Below, piece after piece: positions 1-5,956 of a stretch of DNA of 16,662 nt. The position numbers and the translations under genes were made by a program. Below the pieces are notes generated by a model. That model was given only the letters and a program-made list of their open reading frames with translations. It did not search any database and was not told the DNA's origin. Position 1 is the first letter of the stretch. Every line of letters begins with the position of its first letter. Source of the DNA: Entamoeba histolytica HM-1:IMSS (lineage: Eukaryota > Evosea > Mastigamoebida > Endamoebidae); NCBI RefSeq assembly GCF_000208925.1, contig NW_001915176.1:1-16662 (forward strand), given 5' to 3'.

Positions 1-290
1 TTTTTTATAATTATTTTTTATGGTACAATTTATTATTATTATGTTAATTTGTATATTGTATATTATTATTTCTTCATTCATTTGGTTATTTATCATTTAT
101 TTATATTTTGTTTTATACCATATTCTGTTTGTAGAAAATATAATTCTTTAATTCTTTGACTATTTCATATCTAATCATTTATTCACGTTTCTCGTGTTTA
201 TAACTTATTATTCTCTCTAATATTTAAAATCACATTATTTTTATTATAATTTATTATAATTATTTATTTTTAATCAATCTAAAAGAATGA

Positions 291-308
291 AATTAGTATA
301 TACTAATT
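291..308. repeat. 18-bp perfect palindrome in left ITR
   Basis: AATTAGTAT is followed directly by ATACTAATT. The mirrored copy is at 13822-13839. It sits at the switch from T-rich to purine-rich sequence within the arm. Short palindromes are common by chance in such AT-rich DNA, so function is uncertain. Confidence 0.6.
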
Positions 309-619
309 CATTTGTGTAAATATTAGAATGGAGATTATATTTTGATTCATAACAACATAAGAATGTATAGATTTTTCATTTGAAATAAAGATAATAAATG
401 AAAAGAAATAGAAAATGGAAATAAAAAGAATGAATAATAAATAATAAATAATAAAGAAGAAATAGAATATGATTAAAAGAATAATAGAAGAATAATATAA
501 ATAATAAGAAAATAGAAGAAAATAAGACATAATGATAATAAACAAGAATTAGATATAATAAAAGAAATTAAACGATATAAAGAAGAATATAAATAATAGA
601 AATATGTCAGAAGAAGAAA

Positions 620-673
620 AAATATTAATAATTTGTGATTTTCTCCGGAGAAAATCACAAATTATTAATATTT
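620..673. repeat. 54-bp perfect palindrome, left ITR (candidate origin hairpin)
   Basis: All 27 base pairs match around the centre between 646 and 647. The core is TTTTCTCCGGAGAAAA, a small GC island in very AT-rich DNA, flanked by the arms AATATTAATAATTTGTGA and their complement. There is no spacer, so it can extrude as a hairpin or cruciform. The same palindrome is at 13457-13510. Rep-encoding viruses use hairpins as nicking or resolution sites, so this is the best origin candidate here. That role is inference. A canonical NANTATTAC loop is not present. Confidence 0.85.
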
Positions 674-699
674 CAAAATGAAATGATTATGAATGTTCT

Positions 700-830
700 A
701 AAAATAGAATGATGACGTGTAAATACGTAATAATTATTTATAGAAATAGATTTGACGTGGTAACAACTCAAATGTATTTATAGAAATAGAATGATGACGT
801 AATGAAACGTAATCAAATATAAATAGAATT
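700..830. repeat. Three-copy ~40-bp direct repeat with TGACGT (iteron-like)
   Basis: TGACGT occurs at 713-718, 753-758 and 795-800, about 40-42 bp apart. The 15-mer ATTTATAGAAATAGA precedes the second and third copies (736-750 and 776-790), and the first is preceded by the related CTAAAAATAGAATGA. A further TATAAATAGA lies at 819-828. The mirrored set is at about 13300-13430. It lies just inside the 54-bp palindrome, an arrangement like origin iterons or an enhancer. TGACGT also resembles a CRE/ATF half site and recurs before Rep (4167-4174). Confidence 0.7.
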
Positions 831-861
831 ATGGAATAGATAACACAAAAATCTAAAAAAT

Positions 862-1631
862 AGTCAGCGCAAAATCTAAAAATCTCAAATAGAAAAGTCA
901 GCTGACTAAACTGACCAAATTATTGTAAAATAATAGTAAAAATATAATAAAATATAATAAAAAATATAGTCATATATAATATATATATATATATTTTGAA
1001 CCTCAAAAAGTCAGAATATGAATAATATTGACTCACTCAATGACCATATTGGGATGAATAACATAAAATTATGAGAAAAATAAAGAAACACTAAATAGTA
1101 AATATGAAGTCGAAATAATAAATAACAAAAAAAGAATATCATAAACGTTCAATATAATATTGTAGTGGCGTATAACACAAAAGTCAGCGCAACTGAATTA
1201 TTAGATCACTGACCCCAGTATATATAGTAATGTCCATGTGGCAGGGTTGAAAATAACATTCAAATTTTTCAATTGGTGAGGAATTAGGGTGAAACAAAGG
1301 TGCAGAAATAAGAAGAAAATGTAACATAGAAACATAAAGAAGTTGAATAAACATACAAAAGTCATAGAAAAGTCAAGAAAATGATAAACATCATACCAAT
1401 GAAGAATAGAAACGAGAATTAAGAAAAAAAAAAGCAACATAGAAGCATGAAGAAGCAAAGAAACATACAAAACAAATAAACAAAAGAAAAGAAAATAGAA
1501 ATGGCATATCAATGACGGTTCGTAATAAAAATCATAATAATAAAAATATTAAATATTATACATAAAAATACGAATGTCCTATCAATTAATACGTATTACA
1601 ACGTAATACGTTATTAATAAACAAACTAAAA
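862..1631. promoter_or_regulatory. Inner ITR and leader region upstream of the kinase gene
   Basis: No convincing gene was found. GTCA/TGAC motifs are dense: GTCAGCGC at 863-870 and 1183-1190, the palindrome GTCAGCTGAC at 897-906, ACTGACC at 910-916, and CACTGACCCC near 1208. A TA-dinucleotide tract lies at 972-994. A TATATATAG box lies near 1220, followed by a purine-rich stretch to about 1500. The minus-strand open frame at 1201-1512 begins at TTG, has no early ATG and is a low-complexity hydrophobic string, so I reject it. The region probably contains Rep-binding and promoter elements for rightward transcription. Confidence 0.5.
1591..1611. repeat. Inverted repeat 20 bp before the kinase start
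   Basis: ACGTATTAC and GTAATACGT form a perfect 9-bp stem around the loop AAC. The left half resembles the CRESS nonanucleotide NANTATTAC apart from its second base. Placed 20 bp before the ATG at 1632, it could be an operator, a leader hairpin or chance. Confidence 0.5.
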
Positions 1632-2402
1632 ATGATTAAATGTTTAATGGACAATAATAATAACAATACAAATTATGAAAATAGTATCAACAACGACCAA
1701 GTATTACATTACAAATTCGGAAAGCAACACTTTTTCATTGGAGGAAGTATAGGAACGGGTAAAACCACATTAGTCAATTTAATACTTGAATATATGGATT
1801 TTTATTCACACACTGTCATTATTAAAGAATTTATTAATTATGATAAAGGAGGCGAAATCAAGTTGCATCATTTACATAATCAACTTATTAGCAACTACGA
1901 GTTTCAACAATACGTCCTCGATTGTTACGAAAAACAATTAAATTCTGAATTATACGAAGAAGCGGATTTTGTTTTATGGGTCAGACACCCAATTGAATCA
2001 CTAGAAATATTTTGTAAAAACAATGATTCGTTGTCAGTCAAAGAAAGAAACCAACTCGATTTAAGAATGAAACAAATGTGTAGAAGATACGGTATACCAA
2101 ACATCAGAGATAAAAGCGTCGCAGTGTTAAACGTAGATACATCAAGATTGTCAATTGAAATAATACAAGAAGCAATTATTAATACTTATATACATCCAGC
2201 CATGTTAGGAATTATGGAAGGAGATTTATACGTATTCTTGTTCTGCGGAGATACAGACACTCAATTTAAAAGAATCAAGAAGAGGGGAAGAACAGTAGAA
2301 TTAGAACAATATAAAAAGAAGGAAGATCTGTTTAGCTTAAACAACGTATATTATACGTTTTATTCGAATATAATAGAAGAAAAACTAAAACAGTCTAATT
2401 AA
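1632..2402 (+). CDS. Deoxynucleoside kinase (thymidine kinase-like)
   Basis: A 256-aa protein of the dNK family, which phosphorylates deoxynucleosides to monophosphates and so feeds the dNTP pool. Visible features are a Walker A loop GSIGTGKT at residues 38-45 after an Asn-rich leader, an acidic residue in the following helix region (KEFINYD, about 65-71), and WVRHPIESLEIF at about 116-127 where family members have their Glu-Arg-Ser region. A LID-type segment RIKKRGRTVE at 214-223 follows the strand DLYVFLF, a strong dNK signature, with the usual helical C-terminus. The length fits the family. The start may be Met1 or Met6; the Asn tract is in both forms. It is the first gene inside the left ITR and is followed 28 bp later by a small membrane-protein gene on the same strand. 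The substrate (dT, dC or broad) cannot be read from the sequence. Confidence 0.85.
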   Translation: MIKCLMDNNNNNTNYENSINNDQVLHYKFGKQHFFIGGSIGTGKTTLVNLILEYMDFYSHTVIIKEFINYDKGGEIKLHHLHNQLISNYEFQQYVLDCYEKQLNSELYEEADFVLWVRHPIESLEIFCKNNDSLSVKERNQLDLRMKQMCRRYGIPNIRDKSVAVLNVDTSRLSIEIIQEAIINTYIHPAMLGIMEGDLYVFLFCGDTDTQFKRIKKRGRTVELEQYKKKEDLFSLNNVYYTFYSNIIEEKLKQSN

Positions 2403-2430
2403 CTAATTATTATCATTTAATATTTACACA

Positions 2431-2586
2431 ATGAAAAATACAGAAGAATCACCAACAATCACTTCATTAGATAAAAAACCGAAACTATTATTAAGAATTT
2501 GTTTCTCAATAGCAGCTTCATTCGTTTTACTCATACTAATTATTTGCATTATAATAGCAGAAATATTTCTCAAATTTATAGAATAA
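2431..2586 (+). CDS. 51-aa single-pass membrane protein
   Basis: A short gene with its ATG 28 bp after the kinase stop and a TAA stop. The N-terminal ~20 residues are polar (MKNTEESPTITSLDKKPK). They are followed by a strongly hydrophobic helix of about 24 residues (from about LLLRICF to IIAEIFLKF) and a two- or three-residue tail. The lysines before the segment suggest the N-terminus faces the cytoplasm. It has no recognisable homologue by eye. Small membrane proteins of this shape occur in many viruses as viroporins or envelope/egress factors, but that role is only a guess. The stop codon overlaps an AATAAA (about 2582-2587), a possible polyadenylation signal. The minus-strand frame over it (2424-2636) overlaps the 105-aa gene and is less protein-like. 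Confidence 0.65.
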   Translation: MKNTEESPTITSLDKKPKLLLRICFSIAASFVLLILIICIIIAEIFLKFIE

Positions 2587-2604
2587 ATATTAATTAAAAG
2601 AGAT

Positions 2605-2922
2605 TCAATTATTTTTCTTCGGTTTAGTTTCATCACGTTGTTTATGAGAACAGTGTCTCATCACCGTTAATATTTTACCATAATCTCGTACAAAGTTCAT
2701 AGAAGTAATAGCAATATCCTCAACAAGCTCGGCTTCTTTTTCTAAAATTCGTAGATATTTCTCATCGCCTAAAGTAGAACACTGTTCCTTTTCATATAAG
2801 TTTTTTAAATCCTCGCATAATTCCTCTATACCGTCTAAATCAATGAAATAGCTAGAAAGATCTTTAACATTTAAATCACTAATATCACACGCTTCAACAC
2901 GGTCATCAACAGGAATACTCAT
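2605..2922 (-). CDS. Small acidic helical protein, unknown function
   Basis: 105 aa starting at a real ATG (2920-2922) and ending in TGA. The middle is acidic and heptad-like (DLDGIEELCEDLKNLYEK and KEAELVEDIAITSMNFV), suggesting short coiled coils. The tail is Lys-rich (KQRDETKPKKNN). No enzymatic motif is seen. It is divergent from the 101-aa gene at 3122 and converges on the 51-aa gene, with 18 bp between their stops. A TATA-like box, shared in sequence with the 164-aa gene promoter, sits 23-39 bp upstream of the ATG. Gene status is supported by balanced composition and the promoter. Function is unknown. Confidence 0.7.
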   Translation of the reverse strand: MSIPVDDRVEACDISDLNVKDLSSYFIDLDGIEELCEDLKNLYEKEQCSTLGDEKYLRILEKEAELVEDIAITSMNFVRDYGKILTVMRHCSHKQRDETKPKKNN

Positions 2923-2944
2923 TTTTATAGATAAAAAAAATATT

Positions 2945-2961
2945 CCAGTTTAAATATACAA
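2945..2961 (-). promoter_or_regulatory. Shared TATA-type core promoter for the 105-aa gene
   Basis: On the minus strand this reads TTGTATATTTAAACTGG. The identical 17 nt occurs at 4139-4155, also on the minus strand, 31-47 bp before the 164-aa gene. The embedded TATATTTAAA resembles a TATA box. Two exact copies at the same relative position before two genes make it a good promoter candidate, probably of one temporal class. Confidence 0.7.
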
Positions 2962-2991
2962 CAAATTCATCACCATAAATAAAAACGTCAT

Positions 2992-3051
2992 AAACAGACA
3001 CAAACAGGCATAACTCAACGCAAACAGACAATACACGTCACCAAACAGACA
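2992..3051. repeat. Four-copy AAACAGACA direct repeat in divergent promoter
   Basis: AAACAGACA is at 2992-3000, 3022-3030 and 3043-3051, with a variant AAACAGGCA at 3002-3010. Starts are 10, 20 and 21 bp apart, close to whole turns of the helix, so a protein could bind all copies on one face. CGTCA motifs sit beside them (2986-2990 and 3035-3039). The array lies between two divergent genes and may control both. Confidence 0.65.
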
Positions 3052-3083
3052 AAACTATTTACTAAACAACACGTATTCACGCG

Positions 3084-3091
3084 TATTTAAA
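3084..3091 (+). promoter_or_regulatory. TATA-like box for the 101-aa gene
   Basis: TATTTAAA on the plus strand, ending 30 bp before the ATG at 3122. Spacing and sequence fit a eukaryotic-type core promoter with a very short 5' leader. Confidence 0.5.
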
Positions 3092-3121
3092 GCACTGAAA
3101 ATTAACAATATTATCAACGTT

Positions 3122-3427
3122 ATGAACTCTTCCCCCTACATAAAAAACGTTTTAAAAGATTTATCCAAGGAATTATCAAACATTATCAAAAGTTTATCAT
3201 CAACCAATTTGTCTCCTGAAGGAGATAGTCTAATTCATGCTATTGCCATTTGGTTGAGACGCGTCTCATTTATTAACGAATTCAATTACGATGATACGAT
3301 GCTCAATTATTTGGATTATTTAATAGCAGATGCTCAGGTATTATTAATAGATAATGAAAAACTGACAGCAATTTTAAATCAATTTAGATTTTTCTATACC
3401 AGAGAATATGCTATACACTTTAATTGA
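3122..3427 (+). CDS. 101-aa helical protein, unknown function
   Basis: Begins at ATG and ends in TGA. The sequence predicts mostly alpha helix with amphipathic stretches (KNVLKDLSKELSNIIKSL at about 9-26, DYLIADAQVLLIDNEKLTAIL at about 66-86). It has no signal peptide, transmembrane segment or catalytic motif that I recognise. It is divergent from the 105-aa gene, sharing the AAACAGACA array, and convergent with the 164-aa gene across a poly-T-rich gap. Early position near Rep suggests a regulatory or host-interaction role, but this is inference from location only. Confidence 0.65.
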   Translation: MNSSPYIKNVLKDLSKELSNIIKSLSSTNLSPEGDSLIHAIAIWLRRVSFINEFNYDDTMLNYLDYLIADAQVLLIDNEKLTAILNQFRFFYTREYAIHFN

Positions 3428-3613
3428 TTAATTTTTATTACTTTTTTTTTTTTTTTTTTACTAATTATCAATTAAAGATTTATTTGATATTCGTATTTTT
3501 TTTTATTAACTTATGTAACCCTCCTTCGTCGGGTTTAATTAACTTGATCAAACATTAATATTATTATCCAATTATATATTATTAAACAATTAAAATAAAA
3601 GAATAAAAAGTTG
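3428..3613. terminator. Convergent intergenic region with T-tracts and a small hairpin
   Basis: It separates the convergent 101-aa and 164-aa genes. It contains a run of about 18 T near 3442-3459 and a second run near 3495-3504. A hairpin pairs AACCC (3517-3521) with GGGTT (3531-3535), unusually GC-rich for this genome. These features suit transcript ends. No gene is seen; the minus-strand frame 3535-3717 is a shadow of the 164-aa gene. Confidence 0.4.
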
Positions 3614-4108
3614 TTATTTATCTTTAGTCTCGGCTTTCTTCGGCTTCTTTTCTTCATCGGGGTATTTATTATTCTTAAGTAAAGCTCCATGTTCTTCGTC
3701 TTCATCAGCATCTTCATCTTTCCTCTTTTTAGAGTAACGTCTTACCCATTCGGGTAAATCAACTGTTTTCATCTCCTTCTTAACACCCTTAGAGAACTTC
3801 TTCTTTACCCAAGTATTGTATGCATTCAAATTGATACCGTTTTCATCCAAGAATTGGGATAAACGTTCACTACGTAAAATACTCTCAAGTTTTGATCTTA
3901 ATATACGACTTCTCTCTTCGTCATCTTCAACTTTACCCGATGAATTCAATTTCCAATCCATATAGGATGGTTCTTTCATAGTATAATACAATTTTTTAAC
4001 AAATGTATTCACTTCTGGATCACGTTGGCTTTCAATATAAACATCCGCTATATCTTTGCTCAATACTTCATAATGGATATCGTCCCTATTTCCATAAAAA
4101 TTGGTCAT
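3614..4108 (-). CDS. 164-aa charged, possibly nuclear protein
   Basis: Starts at a real ATG (4106-4108) and ends in TAA. Residues 1-120 are mixed helical. The C-terminal third is a low-complexity charged tail. A basic cluster RRYSKKRK (about residues 128-135) resembles a nuclear localisation signal. It is followed by an acidic run (DEDADEDEEH) and a Lys/Glu-rich end. No known domain was recognised. It is divergent from Rep, 145 bp apart, with the shared 17-nt TATA-type box upstream. Pairing with Rep suggests an early accessory replication or transcription factor, but this is not shown. Confidence 0.7.
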   Translation of the reverse strand: MTNFYGNRDDIHYEVLSKDIADVYIESQRDPEVNTFVKKLYYTMKEPSYMDWKLNSSGKVEDDEERSRILRSKLESILRSERLSQFLDENGINLNAYNTWVKKKFSKGVKKEMKTVDLPEWVRRYSKKRKDEDADEDEEHGALLKNNKYPDEEKKPKKAETKDK

Positions 4109-4138
4109 TAATGTCTTGTTATTAAATTGTATTTTTTA

Positions 4139-4155
4139 CCAGTTTAAATATACAA
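4139..4155 (-). promoter_or_regulatory. Shared TATA-type core promoter for the 164-aa gene
   Basis: The same 17 nt as at 2945-2961 (minus strand TTGTATATTTAAACTGG), here 31-47 bp before the ATG at 4108. The preceding cytosines and the downstream context differ, so the conserved part is the box itself. Confidence 0.7.
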
Positions 4156-4166
4156 GTTCCTCTCAA

Positions 4167-4225
4167 TGACGTAATTTCCAACGCATTTCCACGCCAGCAA
4201 AAACCTCATCACTTAATATAAATAG
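4167..4225 (+). promoter_or_regulatory. Rep promoter: TGACGTAA element and TATAAATA box
   Basis: TGACGTAA at 4167-4174 matches the TGACGT element of the ITR repeats (TGACGTAA also at 795-802). TATAAATA at 4218-4225 lies 28 bp before the Rep ATG (4254). Together they look like an upstream activator site and a core promoter. If Rep binds TGACGT it could regulate its own gene, but a host CRE/ATF-type factor is equally possible. Confidence 0.6.
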
Positions 4226-4253
4226 AACCATTTTTTTTTCTTTCAAACATTCA

Positions 4254-5930
4254 ATGTCAACAAACCAATTCTCATCCGAGCCTACCAAATTAGATTTTAT
4301 ACACCTCAACGAATCATTAAAGTCTAATAAACCACTACATTTCACCTCCAGATACCTATACCTTACACTATGGGGCGATGAAATAAAGAACAATATTCAA
4401 TTCAAGGAAGTTGTGGACAGAATGGCAGGAGCGACCAGTAACGTGCAATATGCACATATATCACCAACAGAACACGATGAAATTAATCCTCGTCCACACC
4501 AACATATGCTAATAGTATTAAAAAGACCACGTTCCTTTAAAGCCAGACCAATAATTACACATTCTGATGGAACCAGACAGACTTTCTGGTATTCCAGAGT
4601 AAATTCATATACATCACGAACAGGCGATATCTCCGCAATAATCAAATATATAACTAAGAAGGGGGAAGGGATACACCAAGGAGATCCAAATAAGAAGGAA
4701 GAATTAAAACAAACCTGGATTAACGCCCTGAACGATATGGACTCATATCGAGACTATAAAGAATTAGAACAGAATTTAATGGAGATAAATGCAGAAAAAT
4801 ATATCCAACAAGAGGGACGCATTAAAGCTCGTTGGATGAGGAAGAATGCTAGGAGAATAGACATGGAACAATACACGAAAACGGATCTACTTCCATGGAG
4901 AGAAGATATGGAGGAGATTAAAACAATCAGAAAGTGGATAAAATGTGCCTCAGGAAACAAATACCGTATGGGAAATTTATTTATTGTCGGCCCAACAAAG
5001 ACAGGGAAGACAGAATTTGCTGTCCAGGAAATTTTTATGAAATATAACACGTTTATGTTGCGCGGAGATTCCCTGTTCGATACCTATGACGATGAACAGC
5101 ATTATAGATTTATTTTATTAGACGATATTAACTATGATAAAAACACAGTACGTTTAATTAAAGCCATTACCTCAACAATAAATAAGAAGACTGTGGTAAA
5201 TATAAAATATTCAAAAGCAATCGTAACTGCAAGACCGTGCATCCATCTGCTTAATCAGAAAGAATACGAAAACGTTGTAAATTTAATGCGTGAAAATGGA
5301 GGATACTCATGGTGGAGAAGAAACTCTTTAACGGTCTTCTTAGATAAAAAGATTTATAAAGATCCACAAGAATCTGATAATCCATCAGAAGATATGCAAG
5401 AACAAGAGACTAATTATGACCCACAAAAAGACCTCGAAGAGAAATATACTGCTTTAGAAGAACAGGATGAAGATACAACCATGCAAGAGGATTATACACC
5501 AGAACATGTTTCATTCTATAGTAGAATGACAACACTCATGGCAGACCTAGGCTATGACGAAGACTTCTTAACAGAATTTAACGATAAAATAAAAGAAAAA
5601 AGAAGAAACAATCGACAATTAAAGAAAATGCTGAGAGAGTCTCAACAAGATAACGAGAGTATCCAAGAAGAATGGAACAATGATTTAGAAGAATACCAAT
5701 CAGAAAACCCCCTAGGCATGACGAAAGAAGACTTTAAGGACTTTGAAAGAGAAACTATGTCTTCATATGAAAAGCAAAGAAACAGTTACTTTGAAAAACA
5801 TATGGATTCTTCATCTGATGATTATGATGAAGATTATGATGAAGATTATGAAGACGATGTTATGAACAATCCAATGGAACACAGACCTTTCGGAGGAAAA
5901 AATGATAACATGGATATCATCTACGATTAA
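4254..5930 (+). CDS. rep: Replication initiator: HUH endonuclease + SF3 helicase
   Basis: 558 aa. It nicks an origin strand, stays attached through a tyrosine and unwinds DNA for rolling-circle or rolling-hairpin replication. Endonuclease motifs: motif I YLYLTLW (34-40), motif II PHQHMLIVL (81-89; metal-binding His82 and His84), motif III IIKYITKKG (129-137; catalytic Tyr132, Lys135). The YxxK form and compact size fit CRESS-DNA Reps. Helicase motifs: Walker A GPTKTGKT (246-253), Walker B FILLDDI (286-292), motif C region KAIVTARP (321-328), and an arginine finger WWRRN (353-357). Motif C lacks the usual Asn (TAR where many have TSN). Beyond ~365 there is an unusual ~190-residue acidic, partly coiled-coil tail with a repeated DYDED stretch (523-534). 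The total is well above the usual CRESS Rep length. Divergent from the 164-aa gene and convergent with the 824-aa gene. Confidence 0.92.
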   Translation: MSTNQFSSEPTKLDFIHLNESLKSNKPLHFTSRYLYLTLWGDEIKNNIQFKEVVDRMAGATSNVQYAHISPTEHDEINPRPHQHMLIVLKRPRSFKARPIITHSDGTRQTFWYSRVNSYTSRTGDISAIIKYITKKGEGIHQGDPNKKEELKQTWINALNDMDSYRDYKELEQNLMEINAEKYIQQEGRIKARWMRKNARRIDMEQYTKTDLLPWREDMEEIKTIRKWIKCASGNKYRMGNLFIVGPTKTGKTEFAVQEIFMKYNTFMLRGDSLFDTYDDEQHYRFILLDDINYDKNTVRLIKAITSTINKKTVVNIKYSKAIVTARPCIHLLNQKEYENVVNLMRENGGYSWWRRNSLTVFLDKKIYKDPQESDNPSEDMQEQETNYDPQKDLEEKYTALEEQDEDTTMQEDYTPEHVSFYSRMTTLMADLGYDEDFLTEFNDKIKEKRRNNRQLKKMLRESQQDNESIQEEWNNDLEEYQSENPLGMTKEDFKDFERETMSSYEKQRNSYFEKHMDSSSDDYDEDYDEDYEDDVMNNPMEHRPFGGKNDNMDIIYD

Positions 5931-5938
5931 GAAAAAAA

Positions 5939-5956
5939 AAATAAATTAATTTATTT
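5939..5956. terminator. Bidirectional polyadenylation-type palindrome
   Basis: The 18-bp palindrome AAATAAATTAATTTATTT lies across the 20-bp gap between the Rep stop (5930) and the 824-aa gene stop (5951). It provides AATAAA on both strands (plus 5940-5945), economically ending the convergent early and late units. The minus-strand signal overlaps the TAA stop. Confidence 0.55.

Larger units (their letters stand above)
1..1014. repeat. Left arm of long inverted (terminal) repeat
   Basis: Position i of this arm is the reverse complement of position 14130-i. By eye I found only three differences over 1-861 (positions 39, 802 and 846). Inside that, similarity continues with indels and substitutions to about 1014, where the shared CCTCAAAA(A)GTCAG ends. 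It contains a 54-bp palindrome, an 18-bp palindrome, about 40-bp direct repeats, a (TA)n tract and GTCAG motifs. Composition is strand-biased: T-rich at 1-290, then A/G-rich at 310-620. The 61- and 80-codon open frames here are low-complexity Phe/Ile/Tyr/Leu strings that arise from the skew, and I do not regard them as genes. The arm starts at base 1, so it is probably truncated by the window or the assembly. Confidence 0.95.

Noticed and set aside
303..658. Minus-strand frames of 80 and 61 codons in the left ITR, with identical copies at 13472-13827
   Set aside because: Low-complexity Phe/Ile/Leu/Tyr strings produced by the T-rich strand. They overlap each other in different frames, and one runs through the 54-bp palindrome. 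Identity between the copies only reflects the repeat.
1201..1512. 103-codon minus-strand hydrophobic frame upstream of the kinase
   Set aside because: It begins at TTG rather than ATG (the first Met is 24 codons in), lies in a skewed T-rich strand where stops are rare, and has a low-complexity membrane-like composition with no promoter in the right place.
1698..1707. AAGTATTAC matching the CRESS nonanucleotide NANTATTAC
   Set aside because: It lies inside the kinase coding sequence without a flanking stem-loop and is short enough to occur by chance in AT-rich DNA.
2424..2636. Minus-strand 70-codon frame over the small membrane-protein gene
   Set aside because: It overlaps the 105-aa gene and is antisense to the 51-aa plus-strand gene, which has better spacing and a coherent protein layout.
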